From Oscillospiraceae bacterium (GTDB taxonomy: Bacteria; Bacillota; Clostridia; Oscillospirales; UBA929), in contig JAIRTA010000068.1 in assembly GCA_031255175.1 (NCBI GenBank), forward strand, positions 1-43,883: DNA of 43,883 bases. The letters are read 5' to 3'. This document shows, in pieces, positions 17,833-26,176 of this stretch (the stretch's first letter is position 1; every line of letters begins with the position of its first letter). The translations under genes were made by a program, and so were the position numbers. Below the pieces are notes generated by a model, which made no database searches, had not been told where the DNA came from, and was given only the letters and a program-made list of their open reading frames with translations.

Positions 17833-18267
17833 CTACGCACGGTTCTTGCGCCGTTCCGTCATGACCTGGGCCAGGGCCACCAATGTGGTTGCGAGGAACA
17901 TCCCGTCGAAAACCAACGCGGCGCCCTTGGCGGAGAGGGCGGAGTTTTCGACCAGCGCCGCGCCTTGGAGCAGGTTTCGCAAGCAGATGCCCGTCAGCAC
18001 GACGGATGCGACGCCAAACAGGCCGATCTGTCTCCACGGCGTTTTTTGCCGCCCGAAATACACGCCTCTGACAAGGGATTCGATCGAGACAACCGTCACC
18101 GCCAGCATACCTATGAGCAGGTTTTGGTTGAAGGGGCTCGCCCACACAACGCCGCTCTCCTGCAAGAACGCGTTGCACAAAATCAGCGCCAGCGCCGACG
18201 CGAACCCGTGGAAGAAGATCTGCCCGCGGGCTTGGAGTTGTCTTTCGTCAAAGCAGTTTGCGTTCAT
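17833..18267 (-). CDS. Small four-helix membrane protein paired with an XRE regulator
   Basis: 144 aa from ATG 18267 (GGAGGACGGAGACG directly upstream). Four membrane segments are visible ('GFASALALILCNAFL', 'NLLIGMLAVTVVSIESLV', 'IGLFGVASVVLTGICL', 'FDGMFLATTLVALAQVM'), with short polar ends. I do not recognise a named family. It overlaps the upstream XRE gene by 20 nt. Small XRE regulator plus small membrane protein is a frequent Firmicute pair of unknown purpose, and the regulator probably controls this operon. Confidence 0.75.
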   Translation of the reverse strand: MNANCFDERQLQARGQIFFHGFASALALILCNAFLQESGVVWASPFNQNLLIGMLAVTVVSIESLVRGVYFGRQKTPWRQIGLFGVASVVLTGICLRNLLQGAALVENSALSAKGAALVFDGMFLATTLVALAQVMTERRKNRA

Positions 18268-18469
18268 CGTCTCCGTCCTCCCAAAATAAGTCGTTTAGGG
18301 TCTTGCCGAGCGCCTTGCAGATCGCCGTGCAGAGCTTGATCGACGGGTTGTAGTCGCCGAGCTCGATGAGATTGACGGTCTGCCGCGCGACGCCCACCGC
18401 GTCCGCGAGTTGCTTTTGCGACATGTCCATAGAGGCTCTCGCCGCCTTGAGCTTGAGATTTTTTGCCAC
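18248..18469 (-). CDS. Small XRE-family regulator (YozG/Cro type)
   Basis: 73 aa from GTG 18469, preceded by GGGAGGTGGAGGA; the frame extends upstream but lies inside the promoter. The helix-turn-helix is 'MSQKQLADAVGVARQTVNLI' followed by 'GDYNPSIKLCTAICKALGKT', the compact single-domain pattern. It should bind DNA as a dimer and repress its own operon with the overlapping membrane-protein gene. A short direct repeat (TTCGTAGTT twice, 18485-18508) lies just after the promoter and could be its operator. Confidence 0.92.
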   Translation of the reverse strand: MAKNLKLKAARASMDMSQKQLADAVGVARQTVNLIELGDYNPSIKLCTAICKALGKTLNDLFWEDGDDERKLL

Positions 18470-18517
18470 TCCTCCACCTCCCGGTTCGTAGTTTGTCGTT
18501 CGTAGTTCACAAGCCAC

Positions 18518-18546
18518 AGTATACACTGTTCATGTCATAATGTCAA
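18518..18546 (-). promoter_or_regulatory. Consensus promoter of the XRE/membrane pair
   Basis: Minus strand TTGACA (18541-18546), 17-nt spacer, TATACT (18518-18523), about 50 nt upstream of the GTG start. Confidence 0.9.
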
Positions 18547-18637
18547 GTATATATTGCATTTAATCTTAAATATTTTTCTTCCCTGCCTTGCGGGCCTCGT
18601 CGGCGCCGCCGCCGGGCCGCGCGGGACGGCGCGGCGA

Positions 18638-18677
18638 GGACCGGGGCCGGCCGTGTAAATGCGGCCGGCCCCGGTCC
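18638..18677 (-). terminator. Strong hairpin after the GH3 gene
   Basis: GGACCGGGGCCGGCCG pairs perfectly with CGGCCGGCCCCGGTCC around an 8-nt loop, about 40 nt after the GH3 stop. There is no T tract on the minus strand, so it may act as a 3'-end stabiliser or a non-canonical terminator. Confidence 0.6.
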
Positions 18678-18715
18678 CCGTTGGCTTCCATGTTTCTAAA
18701 GTGTCACTCTGTCAA

Positions 18716-21700
18716 TCACGCGTCGGCGCGCGGCCAATCGACCGCGCGGGAAATGCTGTCAAGCAGAACCTCGTAGGAATCGCCGTCCCACAGGAAGGCC
18801 CTGACCAGCGCCGTCTCTTCCGTCACCGGCAGCGACACGCGCAGCGAGACGGCCGCATCGGTCGCGTCGGCCATGCCGGCCACGCCGGGTTGGATGTCGG
18901 CGCCGACATCCAGCAGCCTGTCCTTTTCATCAAAAAGCCCTATGAGCAGCATGGGGTTTGCCGGCTGGGAGGCGTCGTTGCCGTATATGACGGACGCCGT
19001 CGCCTCGCCGCCGTCCAGCACTATTTCGATCGGGTTTCTCCGGGCCTCAAACGTCTTATCTCCGGCCGTCACGACGTCGGACACCTCCACGGCCGCCCCT
19101 GTCCCGGCGTCAACCCAGCGGTAGCCGGCCGGAAGCGCCGGGAGGTAATTGTACGCGCCGCCGTACAGCGCGTATGCTCTCTGGAAGGCGGCCCCGCGCG
19201 GCGGCGCAAACGTGACCGTCACGCTGTTCGGGTCGAACTCATCGACGGCCACTCTGGGGGCGGCCGCGTTTTTGTCCACCGTGGTGACGACGATCTCTTC
19301 GGGCACCTCAAACGATCTGACCTCTCTGATGTCCTGCGACGAGGCCGCGAAATACACCGCGTAGTGCCCGGGCTCGACGACCCAGTTCCCCGTGTCGGGA
19401 TCGTAGGAGGCGAGGGACATCGCGTCGAACTCCGCGCGTATGACCTCGCTGCCGCCCGGCGCGAGCGTCCCCGTCTTTTCGTAGCCCTTCAGCTCCTTCA
19501 CGGGTTTCTTCATCGAAAGGCCCGGGGCGCCGATGTAGAACTGCACGACTTCTTTGCCCGCGGTCCCGCCCGCGTTGGTGACCGTCACGCCGGCCGTCAG
19601 TGTGTCGTCCTTGTCCGCGAACACCGCTTTGTCGAGCGCCGCGCCGACGTAATCGAACGTCGTGTAGCTGAGGCCGTGACCGAACGGATACGCAACGGGG
19701 ACATTGTATGTATCGTAGTAGCGGTAGCCCACAAAAATGCCCTCGTTGTAGGTGGAGCCGCTGCTCGAGCCGAACCGCCCCTCCGTGGGGTTGTACTTCT
19801 GTCCGTTCGGCGCGCTGCCGACGATGTCAACCGGCACCGAGGTGGGCGTCTTGCCCGACGGGGACTCCAGTCCGAAGAGCACCCGGGCCGGGGGTCTACC
19901 GCCGGCCATGCCCTGTTCCCACATCATCAGCACGGCGTCGGCCTTGTCCTCCCAGTCGCTGACCTTGATCCATGTCCCCATGTTCAGCACCACGATGAAC
20001 GGAATGCCCTTCGCGCGGGCGAAGGCGGACGCCTGGTTGATGATGTTCGATTCCGCGTCGGAGATATAATAGGCGCCCTTCTCCGTGGGGACGTCGGCCC
20101 CCTCGGCGGACCCCCGCTGGATGACGAAGGTCAGCGCGCCGACGTCTTCCGCGGCCCATGCGTCAAACTGGGACGGCGGGATCACCATCTCGCTTCTGGC
20201 CTCGATGGTCGTGCCTGTGAGGTTGGCGATTGAGCTTTTCACTTCCAGAATGCTCGCCGTCTGGCTAAAGCCCAGCGCCGCGGTGTTGATCAGGTTTGCC
20301 CCGATGATCTCCGCCATAGCCGCGTTCAGCGTGGGAATGGCGGCCGCGTCCGCCGCCGACATGTTCACGGATCCGCTGCCAAGGCCGCCGGCGATGAGTT
20401 TGTCTGCGGCGTTCCCCAGCGAAAGAACCTTCCCGGACGCGCCGGGGTCCAACGGAAGCGCGGGTTTGCCGTTTGCGAGCGAATCGTTCTTCAGCAAGAC
20501 GACGCCCTCGGTCCCGATGTCCTGCCCCAAGGCGCGGTTTTCCGCCTTCATGTCCGGGTCCGTCGCGCCGCTGCTGATCGGCTGGTCATTGAACACCGGC
20601 GTCTTGACAACGTACTGCAAGATCCGCTTGCAGGCCAGATCCACGTCGTCCTGCGTCAGCGGGTGCGAAGCGTCGTTGAGCGCGGATGTGACCTGCGCTT
20701 GGCTTCCGGCCCACTGCGCCAACTCGTTGCCGGATTTGACCCGGCTTCCGTGGTTTGACGAGATGGGGCGGTCGTTGTTCCAGCCGGGGTAAATATCGGC
20801 CGCGTTGCCCGCCGAGGAACCGGCCAGCCCGCCGAGCCAGTCTGTCATGACAAAGCCTTTGAATCCCCACTCATTGCGGAGAATCGTCGTGTTCAGCGCA
20901 TAGCTCTGCGCGGTGCTCACGCCGTTTACCTGGTTGTACGAGTCCATGACCGCCCAGGGCTGCGCGTCCTCAATGGCGTACTGGAAGTTCCTGAGATAGA
21001 TCTCGCGCAGCGCCCTTGTGCCGACGACGGTGGGCAGGTTGTACCGGCTGGTCTCCTGGTTGTTCATGGCGTAATGCTTGATTGTCACGCCGACGTCTTG
21101 AGACTGAATGCCTCTGATCTCGGCCGCCGCCGTGTAGCCGGAAAGGTAGGGGTCTTCCGAATAATATTCAAAGTTGCGCCCGTTCAAAACACTCCTGTGA
21201 ATGTTCATGCCGGGCGCCAAGATGATGTCGTTGCCAAAATAGTACTGCTCCTTGCCCCAGGCCGTTCCCATCTCCTCCGTCAGCGCCCTGTTCCAGGCGG
21301 CCGCCCGCGCGCTGCCGTTCGGCCAGAATGTGGCGTTTCTCTCCGTGCCCGAGCTGCTGACAGTGAGCCGCAGACCCGCCGGGCCGTCCGACATCGTCGT
21401 CATGGGGATGCCAAACGCGGCAAAGGCGCGGGTTGCCCCGGCACTGCCGGGCAGCCTGCCGCTGCCGGGCAAAATGCCTCCCAATGTATTGACGCCTTCG
21501 AGCAGCTGCACCCTTTGGGCGATGCTCATCCTGCCGACAACCGCGGTGATGATGTCATCCACAGACTGCGGCACATCGCCCTGAAAATGATTGGCCTTCC
21601 AAGCGATGAAGTCCGGGTCTGTTTTGACGTCGGTCAACAGTTCGTCCGCCGCCATGACCGGGACAACCGGCACCATCGCGATCACGAGGACCAAGCTGAT

Positions 21701-21736
21701 GGCCAGCGCTATGCATTTTCTTACGCTTTGTTTCAT
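18716..21736 (-). CDS. Secreted glycoside hydrolase family 3 (beta-glucosidase-like)
   Basis: 1006 aa from ATG 21736 (AGGAG about 8 nt upstream). A signal peptide (residues 1-29, ending 'VPVMA') directs export. The GH3 N-terminal barrel shows 'TMSDGPAGLR' (about 115-123), 'KHYAMNNQETSRYN' (220-233) and the nucleophile Asp299 in 'GFVMTDWLGG'. The GH3 C domain and the fibronectin-III-like domain follow ('YPFGHGLSYTTFDYVG', 'VTNAGGTAGKEVVQFYI'), then about 200 extra residues of unclear fold. It releases terminal sugars from beta-glucosides or xylosides outside the cell; substrate cannot be assigned. The protein lacks SLH domains, so it is probably released. It has its own promoter and a very long 5' leader. 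Confidence 0.95.
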   Translation of the reverse strand: MKQSVRKCIALAISLVLVIAMVPVVPVMAADELLTDVKTDPDFIAWKANHFQGDVPQSVDDIITAVVGRMSIAQRVQLLEGVNTLGGILPGSGRLPGSAGATRAFAAFGIPMTTMSDGPAGLRLTVSSSGTERNATFWPNGSARAAAWNRALTEEMGTAWGKEQYYFGNDIILAPGMNIHRSVLNGRNFEYYSEDPYLSGYTAAAEIRGIQSQDVGVTIKHYAMNNQETSRYNLPTVVGTRALREIYLRNFQYAIEDAQPWAVMDSYNQVNGVSTAQSYALNTTILRNEWGFKGFVMTDWLGGLAGSSAGNAADIYPGWNNDRPISSNHGSRVKSGNELAQWAGSQAQVTSALNDASHPLTQDDVDLACKRILQYVVKTPVFNDQPISSGATDPDMKAENRALGQDIGTEGVVLLKNDSLANGKPALPLDPGASGKVLSLGNAADKLIAGGLGSGSVNMSAADAAAIPTLNAAMAEIIGANLINTAALGFSQTASILEVKSSIANLTGTTIEARSEMVIPPSQFDAWAAEDVGALTFVIQRGSAEGADVPTEKGAYYISDAESNIINQASAFARAKGIPFIVVLNMGTWIKVSDWEDKADAVLMMWEQGMAGGRPPARVLFGLESPSGKTPTSVPVDIVGSAPNGQKYNPTEGRFGSSSGSTYNEGIFVGYRYYDTYNVPVAYPFGHGLSYTTFDYVGAALDKAVFADKDDTLTAGVTVTNAGGTAGKEVVQFYIGAPGLSMKKPVKELKGYEKTGTLAPGGSEVIRAEFDAMSLASYDPDTGNWVVEPGHYAVYFAASSQDIREVRSFEVPEEIVVTTVDKNAAAPRVAVDEFDPNSVTVTFAPPRGAAFQRAYALYGGAYNYLPALPAGYRWVDAGTGAAVEVSDVVTAGDKTFEARRNPIEIVLDGGEATASVIYGNDASQPANPMLLIGLFDEKDRLLDVGADIQPGVAGMADATDAAVSLRVSLPVTEETALVRAFLWDGDSYEVLLDSISRAVDWPRADA

Positions 21737-22224
21737 GTCTCGCTTCTCCTTCTTCGAACAATTGTGCATGTGCGATTTTGTTGCGTATGGACGCGACGCC
21801 CGCTGCGCGCGGCACCGCGCGGTGTAGGCGGCCACATGGGGCCAACACCCCGGCGTGCGCGGCGCCGTGTTTTCTGTGCGCGCAGAGAAATTGAAAAATA
21901 CGGCCCATCCCCGGCGTGCGCGGCACTATGTCCCGTTCGTTGGTTGATGGCGCTGGCCCCGACATCCCCGGCGCGCGCGGCGCCGCGCTCCGTCTTGGGT
22001 GAGCGGCCGTCTACACACGGCCTCACCCGGCGGCGGCTCTGTCTGCACACAGAGCGGCTGCTTTTCCGGGCCGCGGCAACGTCTACCCGCCCGGGATGTC
22101 GATGGTTCGGAGGTCACGGGACTCCCTGGGATGCCGTTTGGCGGGACGCGCCTTTCGGCCTGCCATTTGGAAGGCACATTTGAAACGGCGCGTCTTTTCG
22201 CGCGCGCGTAATTCATACTACAAC
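21737..22224 (-). promoter_or_regulatory. Long repetitive 5' leader of the GH3 gene
   Basis: About 490 nt separate the predicted transcript start from the GH3 start codon, with no credible ORF. A motif CCGCGCACGCCGGGG (with small variations) recurs near 21966, 21909 and 21848, about 57-60 nt apart, with a weaker fourth copy near 21800. Each copy is followed by a GGCC-containing stretch. Two hairpins precede them: GCTCTGT/ACAGAGC and GGCCGT/ACGGCC near 22010-22055. A structured regulatory leader is plausible; I recognise no known riboswitch. Confidence 0.5.
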
Positions 22225-22230
22225 ACTTGC

Positions 22231-22259
22231 ATTTTACCATATATTGCTTATGATGTCAA
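22231..22259 (-). promoter_or_regulatory. Promoter of the GH3 gene
   Basis: Minus strand TTGACA (22254-22259), 17-nt spacer, TAAAAT (22231-22236). Confidence 0.88.
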
Positions 22260-22419
22260 GATGATCCTGTTTTGTTTTCGTATATTCGTACAAATTCGGT
22301 TGAATTCAAACGTCTACAAAGCGTTTTCCGTCATGTCCGTATCGAAACAATGCTGTCACAGATTTTTTTGATTTTTCCATTTTTCCGCTCTTTTTGTTGT
22401 GTTTCGCGGCCATTGGTGA

Positions 22420-22425
22420 TATAAT
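22420..22425 (+). promoter_or_regulatory. Extended -10 promoter of the GNAT gene
   Basis: TATAAT preceded by TGA (extended -10), about 105 nt upstream of the acetyltransferase start. No clear -35 at 17 nt. The leader between holds a GCCGCCG/CGGCGGC hairpin. Confidence 0.55.
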
Positions 22426-22530
22426 GCGCTTGCCGCCGCGCACGGCGGCGGCGAAGCCGGGCAGAGGCAACACGGCAGACGGGAAGCGCGCGAAACAAAT
22501 GCCGCAAAGGACAATTGGTGGATAGAAATT

Positions 22531-23079
22531 ATGGAAAATCAAGAAAATATAACGATCAAACCGGTGGATAGAGACACTTGGGCGGATTTTGAATCACTAT
22601 TTGAATCAAAAGGCGGACCAAGTTATTGCTGGTGCATGGTGTGGCGCATGACAAAAGACGAATTGAAACAAAACAACTCGACCTGCAGAAAAGAATTCAT
22701 AAAACAACGGGTTTTTTCAAACATACCCATTGGAATATTGGGATATTCTAAAAACGAGGCGGTTGCCTGGTGTTCAATTGCTCCAAGAGAAACACATCAG
22801 CGGCTGGGCGGAGAGGAAACTATAGAAAACGTTTGGTCTATTACTTGTTTTTACATAAAAAAAGGATACCGGAAACAGGGCCTCACAAAATTTCTCATCA
22901 AAAATGCCAAAGAGTATGCCAAAGAGAACGGCGCCGCATATATCGAGGCGTATCCCGTTGAAGAAGCGTCTCCCAGTTATAGATTTATGGGCTTTGTTAA
23001 AACCTTTGAAAAAGCCGGGTTTGCATACATAAAAATGGCGGGCACAAGAAGGCATGTGATGGTTTGCAAATTGACATGA
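22531..23079 (+). CDS. GNAT-family N-acetyltransferase
   Basis: 182 aa from ATG 22531. The GNAT acetyl-CoA-binding motif A is visible as 'ITCFYIKKGYRKQGLTKFLI' (about 108-127), followed by 'NAKEYAKENGAAYIEAYPVE' and the C-terminal 'FMGFVKTFEKAGF'. It transfers acetyl from acetyl-CoA to an unknown acceptor; the Cys/Trp-rich 'SYCWCMVWRM' near residue 31 is typical of a subgroup of small-molecule acetyltransferases. Base composition is clearly more AT-rich than the flanking genes, as is the next gene, suggesting recent transfer. Confidence 0.9.
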   Translation: MENQENITIKPVDRDTWADFESLFESKGGPSYCWCMVWRMTKDELKQNNSTCRKEFIKQRVFSNIPIGILGYSKNEAVAWCSIAPRETHQRLGGEETIENVWSITCFYIKKGYRKQGLTKFLIKNAKEYAKENGAAYIEAYPVEEASPSYRFMGFVKTFEKAGFAYIKMAGTRRHVMVCKLT

Positions 23080-23186
23080 AGATGTTGTTGTGAGCAACTG
23101 CCCCCGCAGCTGGTTTCCCGTGCGCACGGTGCGATGTCGCGGATTTTCATGCAGAAGAATTGTGTATATAGGAGTCAAGCGTTACT

Positions 23187-23798
23187 ATGGAAACTTTTTT
23201 ACAATACTGGGGCGGAGTTGGATATTTTCTGGCCAAAGTTTTGCTTGTGCGTGCAGAATTTGTTGAAAAAGACAGAAGTTTGCGCCTTATCGGATGGTTT
23301 GTTTATTTGCTGGGTTTACCGGCATGGGTTATTCTTTTGGCAGGTAGACAAAATTGGATTGCCGCTGCAATTGAAACAGCCGGGGTTCCCGCAATAATAC
23401 TTGGTATCACAATGACCTGGAAACAAAATAATAATCCGAATAGAATCGTTGATTGGAGTATTAGAATATTTACTTTTTCAATGATAATATTAGGTGTTTT
23501 ATATAGTGTTCACTTATTTAATGGCATAAGAACAATTTCGCAAATATTGGAAATAATAATTATTTTTGGTTATCTTGTGAGTAATTATTTGCTTGCAAAA
23601 CGGAATCCGTTTGCATGGCTAATGTTTATGGTGGGACTTGTTAGCATGAGCATTTTAATGTATATACAGGATAAACCCGTATTGAGTATACAGCAATTGG
23701 TTTCATTAATACCCGCAATTATAGGGTTTGTAAAAAATATGAATCAGGCAAAATTAAATAAAACAAATATAAATAATGTGCAGCAAAGCGGCATATAA
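23187..23798 (+). CDS. PnuC-like integral membrane protein
   Basis: 203 aa from ATG 23187; AGGAG lies rather far upstream (12 nt). About seven membrane segments are seen, including 'LRLIGWFVYLLGLPAWVILL' and 'QILEIIIIFGYLVSNYLLA'. The C-terminal half ('LAKRNPFAWLMFMVGLVSMS', 'QQLVSLIPAIIGFVK') resembles nicotinamide-riboside transporters of the PnuC fold. The similarity is by pattern and the substrate is uncertain. It is AT-rich like the preceding GNAT gene, and the pair is followed by a terminator. Confidence 0.65.
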   Translation: METFLQYWGGVGYFLAKVLLVRAEFVEKDRSLRLIGWFVYLLGLPAWVILLAGRQNWIAAAIETAGVPAIILGITMTWKQNNNPNRIVDWSIRIFTFSMIILGVLYSVHLFNGIRTISQILEIIIIFGYLVSNYLLAKRNPFAWLMFMVGLVSMSILMYIQDKPVLSIQQLVSLIPAIIGFVKNMNQAKLNKTNINNVQQSGI

Positions 23799-23854
23799 CA
23801 ACTCTGCCAGCGCTTCGGCCCTAAAGGCTCTGGAGATCCTATAACACAACTGCC

Positions 23855-23899
23855 AAAATCCCGTTGGAACTTGATTTCTCAGGTTTCAACGGGATTTTT
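23855..23899 (+). terminator. Intrinsic terminator after the PnuC-like gene
   Basis: AAAATCCCGTTGGAAC pairs with GTTTCAACGGGATTTTT. It ends the AT-rich island. Confidence 0.85.
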
Positions 23900-23949
23900 G
23901 TGCTCGATTGAAACATACATGCCATCCGGCGGGGGAGAGGCGCGCCGTT

Positions 23950-23998
23950 ATATTGGTGCGGATTTTGCGAATGACTCCCACAAAATCCGCACCAATAT
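23950..23998. repeat. 18-bp perfect inverted repeat just upstream of the ATPase promoter
   Basis: ATATTGGTGCGGATTTTG (23950-23967) and its exact complement (23981-23998) surround a 13-nt loop. The right arm ends 4 nt before the -35 of the next gene. It could be an operator, a terminator remnant or the edge of a mobile segment. Confidence 0.85.
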
Positions 23999-24001
23999 GT
24001 G

Positions 24002-24030
24002 TTGACGCATTGCGTTTTGCGTGTTATACT
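24002..24030 (+). promoter_or_regulatory. Promoter of the DUF4143-type ATPase
   Basis: TTGACG, 17-nt spacer, TATACT, 23 nt upstream of the GTG start. Confidence 0.88.
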
Positions 24031-24052
24031 GCTTCCAAGGGAAGGTGATGTT

Positions 24053-25363
24053 GTGCGGCGGGTTATGATGGAGCAGTTGGTGGCATGGAAGCACAACCCC
24101 GCAAAGAAGCCTCTGATTCTGCGCGGGGTGCGTCAATGCGGCAAGACATATCTTCTGCGGGCGTTTGGGCGGCTTCACTATGGCGACGTGGCGTATTTCA
24201 ACTTTGAGGACAACCCCAAGTTGGGCGAAACGTTCGCGCGCGACCTGCGCCCGGAGCGAATTGTCAAGGAACTCAGCATCCTGCGCGACAAAACCATTTT
24301 GCCCGGCAAAACGTTGATCATTTTCGATGAGATCCAGCTTTGCGGCAAGGCGCTCACCGCTTTGAAGTATTTTTACGAAAACGCGCCGGCGTATCATATC
24401 CTTTGCGCCGGTTCGTTTTGGGGGGTGGCACTCGCCGAGAAAACCTCGTTTCCGGTTGGCAAAGTGTCGTTTTTGACGCTCCGGCCCCTGAGCTTTTACG
24501 AGTTCCTGCTGGCCGACCGCAAAGACCTGCTCCTTGCCTATTTGCGGGAAAACGACGCGTCGCCGGGCCCCTTTGCGGACGAGCTGCGGGAGAAACTGCT
24601 GGACTATTACATTGTCGGCGGTATGCCGGAGGCGGTCAAGACGTGGATGGATTCCGGGTTCAACCTGGAGAAGACGGAGGAAGTGCAGCAGCGGATCTTG
24701 GACAGCTACGAAGTGGATTTTGTCAAGCACGCGCCGCGAAAGGACTTTCCAAAGCTGTCCGCCATCTGGCGGTCGATTCCCAATCAGTTGGCCAAAGAAA
24801 ACAGCAAATTTATCTTCAGTCAGGTGAAGGACAGCTGGCGGGCGAAGGATTTGGAGGACGCGCTGGAGTGGTTGATACGCGCCGGGCTGGCGTACAAGGT
24901 GGAGAAAATTGAAAAGCCGTTCATCCCCCTGTCCGCCTATGCCGACCACGCGCACTTCAAGTTGTACATGTGCGACGTGGGCCTGCTCCGCTGCATGGCG
25001 GGCCTGCCGCCCAGCGCGCTCTACGGCGCAAACAAGGCGTATACGGAGTTCAAGGGCGCGCTGACGGAAAACTATGTGCTGTGCGAACTGATGAATCTCT
25101 ACCGCGAGACGCCGTTCTATTGGAGGTCCGGCAACCGCGCGGAGGTGGATTTTATTGTCCAAAACGACGCGGACATCATCCCCCTTGAGGTAAAAGCGGA
25201 ACGCGCCGCTCACGCGCGTTCTCTTTCTGAATATTGCAAAAAGTACACACCGCGCCTATCTTTTGTCACCTCTATGGAGCAAAAACCGGGCGCGATTCCG
25301 CTGTATCTGCTTTGGAATTTCAAGGCGTATGCCCAGGGCGGGCCTCTTCACACAGATGCATAA
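24053..25363 (+). CDS. AAA/DUF4143-family ATPase
   Basis: 436 aa from GTG 24053 (GGAAGG 7-8 nt upstream; ATG codons at 24065 and 24068 are alternatives). The N-terminal AAA-type P-loop reads 'LILRGVRQCGKTYLLRAFG', with Walker B 'KTLIIFDEIQLCGKALTAL' and sensor 'HILCAGSFWGVAL'. The C-terminal DUF4143 domain has the nuclease-like signature 'FYWRSGNRAEVDFIVQNDAD' and 'IPLEVKAERAAHARSLSEY'. These proteins are widespread in anaerobes and often mobile; their role is unknown, with defence or toxin-like functions proposed. A decayed copy of its C-terminal end lies at 33489-33669. Confidence 0.93.
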   Translation: MRRVMMEQLVAWKHNPAKKPLILRGVRQCGKTYLLRAFGRLHYGDVAYFNFEDNPKLGETFARDLRPERIVKELSILRDKTILPGKTLIIFDEIQLCGKALTALKYFYENAPAYHILCAGSFWGVALAEKTSFPVGKVSFLTLRPLSFYEFLLADRKDLLLAYLRENDASPGPFADELREKLLDYYIVGGMPEAVKTWMDSGFNLEKTEEVQQRILDSYEVDFVKHAPRKDFPKLSAIWRSIPNQLAKENSKFIFSQVKDSWRAKDLEDALEWLIRAGLAYKVEKIEKPFIPLSAYADHAHFKLYMCDVGLLRCMAGLPPSALYGANKAYTEFKGALTENYVLCELMNLYRETPFYWRSGNRAEVDFIVQNDADIIPLEVKAERAAHARSLSEYCKKYTPRLSFVTSMEQKPGAIPLYLLWNFKAYAQGGPLHTDA

Positions 25364-25394
25364 AACCGTCCGCCTGCGGGGTTGTTGTGCCGCG

Positions 25395-26060
25395 TCAGGC
25401 CCATGCGCTCACGGCGGCCATCAGGCCCAACATGCCGATGCCTATGCTGGGCATACAGATACCCGGCAGATCGGCAAACACCCTGCCATTGACGGCCCGA
25501 AGCAGAACGCCCACCAACACCAGGCACAGCGGCGTGAGCAAAATAAAGAGCCAGGATATGGCCAGGACGCCCGACAAAATGGCATAGATCACAATGCCGG
25601 ACAGCCCCGCCACAAGGATCAGCCACAGGACAAGAAACGGAACTATCATGGCGCGGTACAAGGCGCCGACGGCTTTCCCGACGGTATCCCGCGGCACCTT
25701 TTCCGCGGACAACGTCTTGCTGATGATCGGCAGATAGCACAGCGTCGCGTGGATGAACATCGTGCCGCAGCTTCCGACCACCGCGCAGATGCCAAATATA
25801 CCGCCTGTGACCGCGCTGCCCCGCGCTATCTGACGGTACATCGCCGCGCAACCCATCAGATACATCGGCACCGCGACGGCCGCCAGCCAGATTGAGGCCT
25901 TGAAACGCCACAGCGGCATCTTTCCCCAATTTGTGTCCATAACGCCGCTTGGGCCGTACTTCTCGTTCCCCCTGCCCTTGTAATCCAGCAAAATATCCGC
26001 GACGGCGCACAGCAGCCCCCCGCACAAGCCTATGATACCCAACACAAAATCCGTATTCAT
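25395..26060 (-). CDS. DUF6796-like integral membrane protein
   Basis: 221 aa from ATG 26060 (GGGAGGCG 6 nt upstream). About six membrane segments: 'VLGIIGLCGGLLCAVADILL', 'IWLAAVAVPMYLMGCAAMY', 'IFGICAVVGSCGTMFI', 'IVPFLVLWLILVAGLSGIVI', 'ISWLFILLTPLCLVLVGVLL' and 'IGIGMLGLMAAVSAWA'. The loop 'RGNEKYGPSGVMDTNWGKMP' looks like the DUF6796 family; that name is from memory. Function is unknown. It stands alone behind a promoter with an inverted-repeat operator. The 3' end is convergent with the DUF4143 ATPase. Confidence 0.7.
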   Translation of the reverse strand: MNTDFVLGIIGLCGGLLCAVADILLDYKGRGNEKYGPSGVMDTNWGKMPLWRFKASIWLAAVAVPMYLMGCAAMYRQIARGSAVTGGIFGICAVVGSCGTMFIHATLCYLPIISKTLSAEKVPRDTVGKAVGALYRAMIVPFLVLWLILVAGLSGIVIYAILSGVLAISWLFILLTPLCLVLVGVLLRAVNGRVFADLPGICMPSIGIGMLGLMAAVSAWA

Positions 26061-26079
26061 AAGGATCGCCTCCCATGTG

Positions 26080-26122
26080 GTTAGTTTTATCTAACTATAT
26101 ACCAATATGCCGCTCTTGTCAA
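26080..26122 (-). promoter_or_regulatory. Promoter with inverted-repeat operator for the DUF6796-like gene
   Basis: Minus strand TTGACA (26117-26122), 17-nt spacer, TATAGT (26094-26099). GTTAG-TTTTAT-CTAAC (26080-26095) is an inverted repeat covering the start site, a likely repressor site. Confidence 0.78.
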
Positions 26123-26176
26123 GACTCAAAATAACGCGCGGAACCGGTCGAGCTGCCAAACGCTCCGCAAAAACCC

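Noticed and set aside
18659-20233. 524-codon frame antisense to the GH3 gene
   Set aside because: Shadow frame; the minus strand encodes a conserved GH3 enzyme with signal peptide.
21926-22240. 104-codon minus-strand frame in the GH3 leader
   Set aside because: Starts inside the promoter, low-complexity Arg/Pro-rich translation, no ribosome site.
25263-25895. 210-codon plus-strand frame antisense to the DUF6796-like gene
   Set aside because: Polar, His/Gln/Arg-rich translation; the opposite strand encodes a coherent six-helix membrane protein with a good start and promoter.
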